Program-made: the position numbers and the translations under genes
Part shown: positions 1-5,227 of the stretch, piece after piece
Layout: each line of letters begins with the position of its first letter
How positions within the stretch are numbered: the stretch's first letter is position 1
The notes under the pieces: model-generated
Told to the model about the DNA's origin: nothing
The model's database searches: none
What the model saw: the letters and a program-made list of their open reading frames with translations, nothing else
Source of the DNA: an uncultured Erysipelotrichaceae bacterium
Lineage (GTDB): Bacteria > Bacillota_I > Bacilli_A > Erysipelotrichales > Coprobacillaceae
Direction of reading: 5' to 3'
Assembly (NCBI GenBank): GCA_937917505.1
Contig: CALDMQ010000270.1
Location: 1-6,092, forward strand
DNA: 6,092 bases

Positions 1-1
1 T

Positions 2-331
2 TTATTCCCAGAAACAATTATATCCTTCTTTAATAGTGAAAATAATCAAACAATGGTTGAGATTACAAAGGTTGGTTTACCGCTTTATTTCTTTGCTTAT
101 TTCTTCGTAGGTATTTCTATGAATATGATTTCTTACTTTGCATCTACATCAAATGTCAAACCTTCTTCTTTACTTTCTGTTTTAAGAAGTGGTGTTGTAT
201 TAATTCCTCTTTCTATTCTATTTGCTTATCTTTTTGGACTCAATGGTCTTTGGTTATCTTATCCAATAAGTGAATGTCTTATCATGATTATAGGATTCTT
301 TTTATATAAAAAATATAAACTTTTAGCTTAA
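2..331 (+). CDS. MATE-family multidrug/polysaccharide-type transporter, C-terminal part (5' end outside window)
   Basis: The open frame runs from the window edge, so the gene is truncated by the window and the internal ATG at 53 is not its start. The visible 109 residues hold about three membrane helices, matching the last helices (10-12) of a MATE (NorM/DinF-like) transporter. Between the last two helices is the family-like stretch GLNGLWLSYPISE, followed by a hydrophobic helix and a short basic tail (KKYKLL). MATE proteins are inner-membrane antiporters that export cationic drugs or other small molecules using Na+ or H+ gradients; the substrate cannot be told from this fragment. The gene stands alone on this strand, converges on the minus-strand operon, and its stop codon is embedded in the following terminator hairpin. 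The family call is fairly secure; a related MOP-superfamily flippase is the main alternative. Confidence 0.82.
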   Translation, partial: LFPETIISFFNSENNQTMVEITKVGLPLYFFAYFFVGISMNMISYFASTSNVKPSSLLSVLRSGVVLIPLSILFAYLFGLNGLWLSYPISECLIMIIGFFLYKKYKLLA

Positions 332-357
332 AAGGTGAAGTTATCTTCACCTTTTAA
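328..357 (+). terminator. Intrinsic terminator of the MATE gene, probably bidirectional
   Basis: A perfect 13-bp inverted repeat (328-340 pairs with 345-357) with a 4-nt TTAT loop starts within the last codons of the MATE gene. The core GGTGAAG/CTTCACC is flanked by A4 and T4, so a U-tract follows the GC-rich core on either strand. It ends the plus-strand transcript and could also stop leftward read-through from the minus-strand operon. Confidence 0.8.
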
Positions 358-492
358 AACTTTCAATCATTACTCACTATTCATCATCTCAAATATTCTA
401 TATTTAACTTTTATTTTTCTTAGTATTTTAATCTGAAAGGTGGCTCTTTTGTTTCACACATTTCATGTATTCAACTAACTTAAGTCTAAAGA
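358..492. other. Convergent intergenic spacer without recognisable gene
   Basis: This AT-rich stretch lies between two facing terminators. It has an isolated SD-like AAAGGTGG at 436-443, but no well-spaced start codon follows. I see no RNA gene, repeat or promoter that I can support. Confidence 0.6.
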
Positions 493-522
493 CAAAAAGA
501 GGAATGATTTTTCATTTCCCCT
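493..522 (-). terminator. Intrinsic terminator of the Ig-like/rhomboid/YaiI/Cof operon
   Basis: On the minus strand an imperfect hairpin (arms 522-512 and 507-498, one G-U pair and a one-base bulge, 4-nt A loop) is followed immediately by a run of T (498-494). It starts about 15 nt after the stop codon of the Cof-type phosphatase, the expected place for the end of the transcript. Confidence 0.7.
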
Positions 523-537
523 ATAACAACGATAATT

Positions 538-1290
538 TTATAATATTTGAAAATGTTGACAAGCTTTTGTAATTCCATCATTTTGACTCTCATCAGTCAC
601 ATAGCTTGCATATTTTTTAACTTCTTTGGAAGCATTCCCCATAGCAACACTATAAGGAACATATTCTAACATAGGAATATCATTAGCTCCATCTCCAATA
701 GCCATCACATTCTCAAGTTCAATCCCATAATAAGAAATCATATGATTAATCCCTGCATCTTTCCCACCGTTTTGAGAAATCACATCAGTAAAACTATCTG
801 TCCAACGTAATGCTTTCGTTCCAGGTAAATGATTTACAAAATCCTCATCTTGACTTGGTTCAATAGTTGCCATAACTTGAAGAATTGACTTATTTGCAGT
901 TGTATCATCCGCTTTAGGCCATCTTAAATCATAATCTTCTACAACATAATCATTTCTATAACAACTTTCTACTGTCGCATAAAGAGTTGGAATTTTATTT
1001 TCTTCTACATACGGCAATAATCTCTTAACACTTGACTCAGGTATATATTGTTCAAAAATCACATGTCCTTTATGATCAAAACAATATTGTCCATTCGCTG
1101 TTAAATAACCATCAAAATCAAACAATGCTTTAACATGATCTATTGCACAAGGTGGTCTTCCTGTCCCTACAAAAAGTTTAATTCCTTTCTCTCTTAATGC
1201 CTTCAATGTCTTTAAAGTATTCTCAGGAATTCTTTCCATTCCAAATGGTACTAAAGTTCCATCTATATCAAAAAATATAGCCTTAATCAC
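538..1290 (-). CDS. Cof-type HAD-superfamily (subfamily IIB) phosphatase
   Basis: This 250-residue protein carries all four haloacid-dehalogenase motifs: motif I DIDGT with nucleophile D8 and acid/base D10, motif II T43 in VGTGRP, motif III K177 in GGKDAGI, and motif IV GDGAND (D200, D204) for Mg2+ binding. The region between motifs II and III fits the C2 cap of Cof/YidA-like proteins. These are soluble cytoplasmic phosphatases, typically acting on sugar phosphates, nucleotides or cofactor phosphates; the substrate is not predictable here. The start is GTG at 1290, supported by an AGGAGG at 1304-1299 with 8-nt spacing. It is the last gene of its operon, 25 nt after the YaiI/YqxD gene, with a small hairpin in between that may lower its expression. 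It is paralogous to the other HAD gene at 5226-5993. Confidence 0.9.
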   Translation of the reverse strand: MIKAIFFDIDGTLVPFGMERIPENTLKTLKALREKGIKLFVGTGRPPCAIDHVKALFDFDGYLTANGQYCFDHKGHVIFEQYIPESSVKRLLPYVEENKIPTLYATVESCYRNDYVVEDYDLRWPKADDTTANKSILQVMATIEPSQDEDFVNHLPGTKALRWTDSFTDVISQNGGKDAGINHMISYYGIELENVMAIGDGANDIPMLEYVPYSVAMGNASKEVKKYASYVTDESQNDGITKACQHFQIL

Positions 1291-1298
1291 AAAATAAT

Positions 1299-1304
1299 CC
1301 TCCT
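1299..1304 (-). promoter_or_regulatory. Strong ribosome binding site supporting a GTG start
   Basis: A perfect AGGAGG on the minus strand lies 8 nt before the GTG at 1290. The first residues after it (IKAIFFDIDGT) match the normal N-terminus of Cof proteins, so the non-ATG start is well supported. Confidence 0.75.
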
Positions 1305-1307
1305 AGC

Positions 1308-1334
1308 AAAAAAACTCATATCTGAGCTTTTTTT
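1308..1334 (-). terminator. Possible weak terminator or attenuator between YaiI/YqxD and Cof genes
   Basis: On the minus strand A7-G-CTCA, a 4-nt GATA loop, TGAG-T7 can fold into a hairpin with one bulged G and a 7-nt U-tract (1314-1308). The TGA stop codon of the YaiI/YqxD gene lies inside the loop-proximal arm. The GC-containing stem is only 4 bp, so termination is probably partial at best. It ends 3 nt before the ribosome binding site of the next gene. Confidence 0.35.
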
Positions 1335-1756
1335 AATAATTTCTCTACTTGTTCTAAAAAGAATTGACGATCTTTCACAGTTCGTTTCGATGGACCTTTT
1401 ATACGCTGTCCCGCTTGACGAATCTGTGCATGTAAATAACGCGTTGAAAGACAAGTATTAATATTATTCTCATCAATGACTTTACCTGAAACATGTAAAA
1501 CTATCACTTTCTTACTCAATAACAATCCTGCTAATCCATAATCTTGTGTAATCACAAGATCACCTGTTTCTACAAAATTCAAAATCGCCATATCAACACT
1601 ATCATGACCAACATCACAAGCAACGATATGATAATCATCACTTTCTAAAACATGCGCATAATCTATAAACACATACATATCTTTATCATATCTTTTTGAT
1701 AAAGATACAATTCCATCTTTATCTGGACATCCATCTCCATCAACAATCACTCTCAT
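1316..1756 (-). CDS. YaiI/YqxD family (UPF0178, DUF188) protein
   Basis: This 146-residue protein begins with the family signature VDGDGCP (D6, D8, C10, P11). It continues with the conserved acidic stretches GHDSVDMAI (D52, D55) and GDLVITQDYGLA (D66, D72), then a basic C-terminal region with GPSKRT. Length and motif order are typical of the family. The fold is considered PIN-like, and the spaced aspartates would suit metal binding and nuclease-like chemistry, but no function is firmly established for the family. It is cytoplasmic, with no signal or membrane segment. Its ATG overlaps the TGA of the rhomboid gene as ATGA, with only a weak GAAG-like site upstream, so translation is probably coupled to the rhomboid gene. 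Confidence 0.9.
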   Translation of the reverse strand: MRVIVDGDGCPDKDGIVSLSKRYDKDMYVFIDYAHVLESDDYHIVACDVGHDSVDMAILNFVETGDLVITQDYGLAGLLLSKKVIVLHVSGKVIDENNINTCLSTRYLHAQIRQAGQRIKGPSKRTVKDRQFFLEQVEKLLKKAQI

Positions 1757-2322
1757 ATCATCTTCATCGCCATTAAAACAACAATACCTACAATACCTCC
1801 AATAAATCCTCCAAGATGCCCTGTCTTAGATACTTGTCTATTGAATAAAGTATAAATAATATTAAGAGCAATCACTGGTAGAAATGCTTGTAATAAATCC
1901 ATATATGCTCCACCATAAAAATATCCTAAAGCACAAATTGCTCCAAAAAAGCCATACACAACACCACTCGCTCCAAATGTCACTGTATTATCACTTTGAG
2001 CAGATATTTCAGATGCAGAATAACATAACATAGAACTAAACACCATTGCCATAATAATAAGATATAAATAAGCAACAGAACCTAAGATAGCTTCAAAATA
2101 TCTCCCTATATCATAAATCGCATAGGCATTTAATAAAAAATGCATAAAATCAATATGAATAAAATTACAAGCTATAAAACGATAATACTCTTTTCTTTCA
2201 CGAATTTGAGGAGGATAGAACGCTCCTAACTTCATCGCAGAATAAAGCTTATCATCATGACTTATAAATTGAATATATATAAAGATTGCTAAACATATCA
2301 AAATATAAATATTAGTTACCAT
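1753..2322 (-). CDS. Rhomboid family intramembrane serine protease
   Basis: The 189-residue protein is almost entirely membrane helices, about six in all. It has the rhomboid hallmarks in order: the H56-x4-H61-x3-N65 motif in helix 2 (HIDFMHFLLN), catalytic S119 in GASG at the start of helix 4, and catalytic H169 in TGHLGG of the last helix. The Ser-His dyad is intact, so an active protease is expected. Rhomboids cut transmembrane segments of other proteins within the bilayer; the substrate here is unknown. There is no extra cytoplasmic or TPR domain, so this is a minimal bacterial form. The ATG at 2322 overlaps the end of the Ig-like protein gene by 7 nt and is preceded by GAAAGG about 12 nt upstream. 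The gene in turn overlaps the YaiI/YqxD gene by 4 nt, so the three are one transcript. Confidence 0.92.
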   Translation of the reverse strand: MVTNIYILICLAIFIYIQFISHDDKLYSAMKLGAFYPPQIRERKEYYRFIACNFIHIDFMHFLLNAYAIYDIGRYFEAILGSVAYLYLIIMAMVFSSMLCYSASEISAQSDNTVTFGASGVVYGFFGAICALGYFYGGAYMDLLQAFLPVIALNIIYTLFNRQVSKTGHLGGFIGGIVGIVVLMAMKMI

Positions 2323-3101
2323 GGTTTTACCGTTACCTTTCTTGACATTTGTGTTGTATTTCCAGCACTATCGCTCACACTATATGATAATATATACTCC
2401 CCAACTACATGGATGTCTATATCGCCTTCCACTTGAATACGATTACTGATATTTCCATCAACATTATCCATTGCGACTACTCCTTCCAACGCATCAAAAA
2501 GTGTTCCTTGAACAATCTCAATATCTTCAATTCCCTTAAATGTTGGTTTTACAACATCACCCATAACAACAATCTTAACTCTTAATGTCGCTGATTGATT
2601 ACCATAAGCATCTTCCACAATAATCTTTTCCACAAAAGACCCTTCTTCCACAAAAGACTTTGATTTCATCTTTTGCTTTGATTCTTCATCATAGAAATAA
2701 ACAGTTGTCTTTGAATAATCTTCAACTTTCTTAATTAAGTTTTTTGCAACAAGATTTTCACCAAGTTTAACTTGAACTTCTACATTTTTCAATTGTACCT
2801 TTGGTTTTACTGTATCTATAACTTCGATTTCAAAAGGATACTTTTTTCCAAAGTATTCAATCGAAGCATTGTATTTTCCTACTTGTGTAGATACTTTGCT
2901 AATATCTAACTTTACACTCTCTAAAATATTTGGATTGGCATTAACATAATCATCTACTTTTGTAGAAATCGTTTCTCCATATTCATATGTAAAACAATTT
3001 CTTTTTAGTTGTAAAGGTGTCATTGTCAATGCAATATAGATTAACAACGCTTCTATTATAATAAAAAATGATAATGTTGAAATAATAATCTTATTTTGCA
3101 T
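2316..3101 (-). CDS. Membrane-anchored protein with tandem bacterial Ig-like domains (DUF5011-like)
   Basis: With the ATG at 3101 the protein has 261 residues. Residues 5-27 form one hydrophobic helix with no clear signal-peptidase or lipobox site, so it looks like an N-terminal anchor with the rest outside the cell. The exterior part seems to be three beta-sandwich units of about 60-80 residues. The first covers about 36-97. The second covers about 98-180, with DAYGN at 164-168. The third covers about 182-258 and has the DUF5011 pattern: VKPTF at its start, DNVDGN at 212-217, VGEYILSYSVSDSAGN, then a final strand. The joints repeat as DTVKPKV and DVVKPTF. Such domains usually serve as adhesive or spacer modules on the surface; there is no catalytic domain or LPXTG sorting signal. 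It is the first gene of a four-gene operon and overlaps the rhomboid gene. An apparent GTG start at 3110 is rejected because it lies inside the ribosome binding site. Confidence 0.82.
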   Translation of the reverse strand: MQNKIIISTLSFFIIIEALLIYIALTMTPLQLKRNCFTYEYGETISTKVDDYVNANPNILESVKLDISKVSTQVGKYNASIEYFGKKYPFEIEVIDTVKPKVQLKNVEVQVKLGENLVAKNLIKKVEDYSKTTVYFYDEESKQKMKSKSFVEEGSFVEKIIVEDAYGNQSATLRVKIVVMGDVVKPTFKGIEDIEIVQGTLFDALEGVVAMDNVDGNISNRIQVEGDIDIHVVGEYILSYSVSDSAGNTTQMSRKVTVKPW

Positions 3102-3109
3102 TGCATACA

Positions 3110-3115
3110 CCTCCC
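3110..3115 (-). promoter_or_regulatory. Ribosome binding site that fixes the start of the Ig-like protein
   Basis: GGGAGG on the minus strand lies 8 nt before the ATG at 3101. The in-frame GTG at 3110-3108 begins with the last G of this site and so cannot be the initiator that uses it. The start is therefore moved three codons downstream. Confidence 0.75.
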
Positions 3116-3157
3116 TTGTTTCATTATATACGATTTATGTGTCATTTTTGTGAAATT

Positions 3158-3186
3158 ATTATAAAACTATATATCTTTTTATACAA
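3158..3186 (-). promoter_or_regulatory. Putative sigma-A promoter of the Ig-like/rhomboid/YaiI/Cof operon
   Basis: On the minus strand TTGTAT (3186-3181) is followed after exactly 17 nt by a perfect TATAAT (3163-3158). This predicts a start near 3151 and a leader of about 50 nt. It sits just after the gltX terminator. A second perfect TATAAT at 3128-3123 has only a poorly spaced TTCACA (20 nt) upstream and would leave the ribosome binding site at the very 5' end, so it is less favoured. Chance matches are common in AT-rich DNA. Confidence 0.5.
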
Positions 3187-3204
3187 AATTTCAAACAATA
3201 TATA

Positions 3205-3231
3205 TAAGAAAACACCTCTTTACAGAGATGC
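3205..3231 (-). terminator. Intrinsic terminator of the ispF-gltX operon
   Basis: On the minus strand CATCTCT (3230-3224) pairs with AGAGGTG (3219-3213) around a 4-nt GTAA loop, with one G-U pair. It is followed by TTTTCTTA (3212-3205). The hairpin begins 1 nt after the gltX stop codon, a compact arrangement that other genes in this window share. Confidence 0.7.
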
Positions 3232-4668
3232 TTATAATCTTGATAAAACCTTTTCTTTTCCAAGTAACATAATTGAACTTGCAAGATCAGGACCATGCAT
3301 AATACCAGTTGTTGCAATACGAATTGGCATATATAACATTTTTCCTTTTGCCTTTGCTTCTTTTTGTGTTGCTTTGATACAAGCAAAAATATTGTCTTTT
3401 GTAAATTCTTCATCAGACAATTCTTCTAACTTAGACTTAAAAACTTCTAATGTATGAGGAATAGATTCATCTTTCATAAATTCTTGAGCTTCTTCATCTA
3501 AGTGAATATCTTCTTCGAAGAATAAAGAAGTTAATTCTACGATTTCTTTACCATAAGATAATTGTTCATGATAAATAGAAATTAAATCTCTTATCCATTG
3601 TTCACTACGATTTGATAAATCATAAGCTTCTTTTAAGAATGGTAAACATAAATCAATCACTTCATCTAAAGAACGTTCTTTAATATATCTGTTATTCACC
3701 CAAATTAATTTATCTTTATCAAACATTGATGGTGATTTAGATAAACGTTTTTCACTAAATTCTTTGATTAATCCTTCATGATCAAAGATTTCTTGTTCCC
3801 CTTCTGGAGACCAACCTAATAATGCCATGAAGTTAAACATTGCATCTGGTAAATACCCTTCTTCTTTGTATTGAGAAACAAATTGCATAATTGTTTCATC
3901 ACGTTTAGATAATTTTTTTCTTTGTTCATTAACAATAAGTGTCATATGTCCATAAGTTGGTGCTTCCCAACCTAACATTTCATAAATCATTAATTGTTTA
4001 GGCGTATTACTTAAATGTTCTTCACCTCTAAAAACATGTGTAATATCCATTGTATGATCATCAATCACAACAGCATAGTTATATGTTGGAATACCATTAG
4101 CTTTGACTAATACCCAATCACCAATATCCTCTGATTCAAATGAAACATGACCTCTAATCATATCATCGAATTCATATGTTTTTCCTTCAGGAACTTTCAC
4201 TCTGATTGTATAAGGAATACCTGCATCTTCTTTCTCCTTGATTTCTTCAGGTGTTAATGAACAACATTTACGGTTATATTTAGGCGCAATACCAGCCGCT
4301 ACTTGTTTTTCATGTTCTTCATCTAATTCTTCAGGTGTACAGAAACATTTATAAGCATATCCTTTTTCTAATAAATAATCAGTATATTTTTTATAAATGT
4401 CTAATCTTTCCATTTGACGATATGGAGCATATTTTGGATTAGGATTTAATGGAGACTCATCAGGAATAATTCCTAACCAAGTTAAGTTATCTAATTGACT
4501 TGCTTCTCCACCTTCGATATTTCTTTCAATATCAGTATCTTCTAATCTAAAAATAAAATCTCCGCCATGATGTTTGGCAAATAAATAATTAAATAACGCT
4601 GTTCTAGCACCACCAATATGTAAATGTCCTGTTGGACTTGGTGCATATCTTACTCTTACTTTACTCAT
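3232..4668 (-). CDS. gltX: Glutamyl-tRNA synthetase (EC 6.1.1.17)
   Basis: This cytoplasmic class I aminoacyl-tRNA synthetase charges tRNA-Glu with glutamate using ATP. The 478 residues match the usual bacterial length. The N-terminal catalytic domain opens with RYAPSPTGHLHIGGARTALFN, whose HLHIG (15-19) is the HIGH signature. The second signature KLSKR is at 252-256. Cysteines C108, C110 and C135/C136 lie where many bacterial GluRS bind zinc. FRGEEHLSNTPKQ (213-225) is a typical active-site segment. The C-terminal half is the helical anticodon-binding domain, ending in the conserved MPIRIATTGIMHGPDL and LLGKEKV. The ATG at 4668 lies 3 nt after the ispF stop codon, and its AGGAAGGG site (4682-4675) lies within the last ispF codons, so translation is closely coupled. 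No T-box leader is seen. Whether it also mischarges tRNA-Gln cannot be told from the sequence alone. Confidence 0.97.
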   Translation of the reverse strand: MSKVRVRYAPSPTGHLHIGGARTALFNYLFAKHHGGDFIFRLEDTDIERNIEGGEASQLDNLTWLGIIPDESPLNPNPKYAPYRQMERLDIYKKYTDYLLEKGYAYKCFCTPEELDEEHEKQVAAGIAPKYNRKCCSLTPEEIKEKEDAGIPYTIRVKVPEGKTYEFDDMIRGHVSFESEDIGDWVLVKANGIPTYNYAVVIDDHTMDITHVFRGEEHLSNTPKQLMIYEMLGWEAPTYGHMTLIVNEQRKKLSKRDETIMQFVSQYKEEGYLPDAMFNFMALLGWSPEGEQEIFDHEGLIKEFSEKRLSKSPSMFDKDKLIWVNNRYIKERSLDEVIDLCLPFLKEAYDLSNRSEQWIRDLISIYHEQLSYGKEIVELTSLFFEEDIHLDEEAQEFMKDESIPHTLEVFKSKLEELSDEEFTKDNIFACIKATQKEAKAKGKMLYMPIRIATTGIMHGPDLASSIMLLGKEKVLSRL

Positions 4669-4671
4669 TTT

Positions 4672-5151
4672 TTACCCTTCCTTATTTAATAATACAACAC
4701 TTTGTGCAACCATACCTTCGCCTCTACCTACAAAGCCAAGTTTTTCACCTCGTGTTGCTTTTATATTCACTTGTGTGATATCACAATGTAAAACGCGTGC
4801 AACATTCTTTCTCATCTGTAAAATATGCGGTGCCATTTTTGGCTGTTCACACATAATAATACTATCAATATTTCCAATCACATAACCTTCTTCTTTCATT
4901 AAATGATAGGTATATTCTAGTAAAACCATTGAAGAAATTCCTTTATAACGTGGATCAGTATCCGGAAAATGTTTTCCAATATCCCCTAATGCCATAGCAC
5001 CTATAATACTTTCAATAATCGCATGTAATAACACATCCGCATCACTATGACCTTTTAATCCTTTCTCATATGGAATTTCAACTCCACCTAAGATAAGTTT
5101 TCTACCCTCAACTAACTGATGGATATCAATAGATTGTCCAATCCTCATCAT
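4672..5151 (-). CDS. ispF: 2-C-methyl-D-erythritol 2,4-cyclodiphosphate synthase (EC 4.6.1.12)
   Basis: IspF cyclises CDP-ME 2-phosphate to MEcPP with loss of CMP in the MEP route to isoprenoid precursors; it works as a cytoplasmic homotrimer. From the ATG at 5151 it has 159 residues, the family norm. The zinc ligands are in place: D9 and H11 in IGQSIDIHQL and H43 in DADVLLHAI. Also present are GHSDAD (34-39), the GDIGKHFPDTD loop (56-66) and EKLGFVGRGEG near the C-terminus. The segment before the last reads KATRGEKLGF where many homologues have KATTTEKLGF. An apparent GTG start at 5160 lies inside the ribosome binding site and is rejected. ATG 5151 gives 8-nt spacing, and the adjacent ATG at 5148 (MRIGQS) is an equally acceptable alternative. 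It is first in a two-gene operon with gltX; no ispD is adjacent. Confidence 0.95.
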   Translation of the reverse strand: MMRIGQSIDIHQLVEGRKLILGGVEIPYEKGLKGHSDADVLLHAIIESIIGAMALGDIGKHFPDTDPRYKGISSMVLLEYTYHLMKEEGYVIGNIDSIIMCEQPKMAPHILQMRKNVARVLHCDITQVNIKATRGEKLGFVGRGEGMVAQSVVLLNKEG

Positions 5152-5155
5152 GATT

Positions 5156-5163
5156 ATCACCTT
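5156..5163 (-). promoter_or_regulatory. Ribosome binding site that fixes the ispF start
   Basis: AAGGTGAT on the minus strand matches the GGTGAT side of the 16S-complementary sequence. It places the tandem ATGs at 5151 and 5148 at normal spacing, while the upstream in-frame GTG (5160-5158) falls inside it. Confidence 0.7.
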
Positions 5164-5171
5164 CTCGCCCT

Positions 5172-5200
5172 ATTCTAGCACAAATTCACTGAATATACAA
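5172..5200 (-). promoter_or_regulatory. Putative sigma-A promoter of ispF-gltX with extended -10
   Basis: On the minus strand TTGTAT (5200-5195) precedes TAGAAT (5177-5172) by 17 nt, and the -10 is preceded by TGC, giving an extended -10 (TGnTAGAAT). The start would be near 5165, leaving a leader of only about 14 nt that is almost all ribosome binding site. The -35 overlaps the U-tract of the upstream terminator. Its -35 and spacing equal those of the promoter at 3158-3186. Confidence 0.6.
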
Positions 5201-5227
5201 AAAGAAATCGTGGAATTATCCACGATT
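5199..5227 (-). terminator. Intrinsic terminator of the right-hand HAD phosphatase gene
   Basis: A perfect 9-bp stem (5227-5219 with 5214-5206, core ATCGTGGA/TCCACGAT) has a 4-nt loop and is followed by TTCTTTTTG on the minus strand. The stop codon TAA (5228-5226) is part of the first arm. It separates the histidine kinase/HAD transcript from ispF-gltX. Confidence 0.8.

Noticed and set aside
53..331. ATG at 53 as a true start of a 92-residue protein
   Set aside because: The frame is open upstream to the window edge and the residues before it continue the MATE protein; no ribosome binding site precedes it.
465..572. Small plus-strand frame of 35 codons after an SD-like AAAGGTGG
   Set aside because: The spacing from AAAGGTGG (436-443) to the ATG is about 21 nt. 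The frame runs through the minus-strand terminator into the Cof gene, and the peptide shows nothing recognisable.
3111..3231. Riboswitch or structured leader before the Ig-like protein gene
   Set aside because: The gap is only about 120 bp and contains the gltX terminator and a plain promoter; no conserved riboswitch elements are visible.
3159..3413. Minus-strand frame of 84 codons
   Set aside because: It overlaps the end of gltX in another frame and has a low-complexity lysine/glutamine-rich product; gltX is unmistakable here.
3101..3457. Plus-strand frame of 118 codons
   Set aside because: It lies largely antisense to the gltX 3' end and the promoter region, has no ribosome binding site and no recognisable domain; a shadow of gltX.
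4669..4720. T-box leader for gltX
   Set aside because: gltX begins 3 nt after ispF, so there is no room for a leader, and no T-box sequence is seen before ispF.
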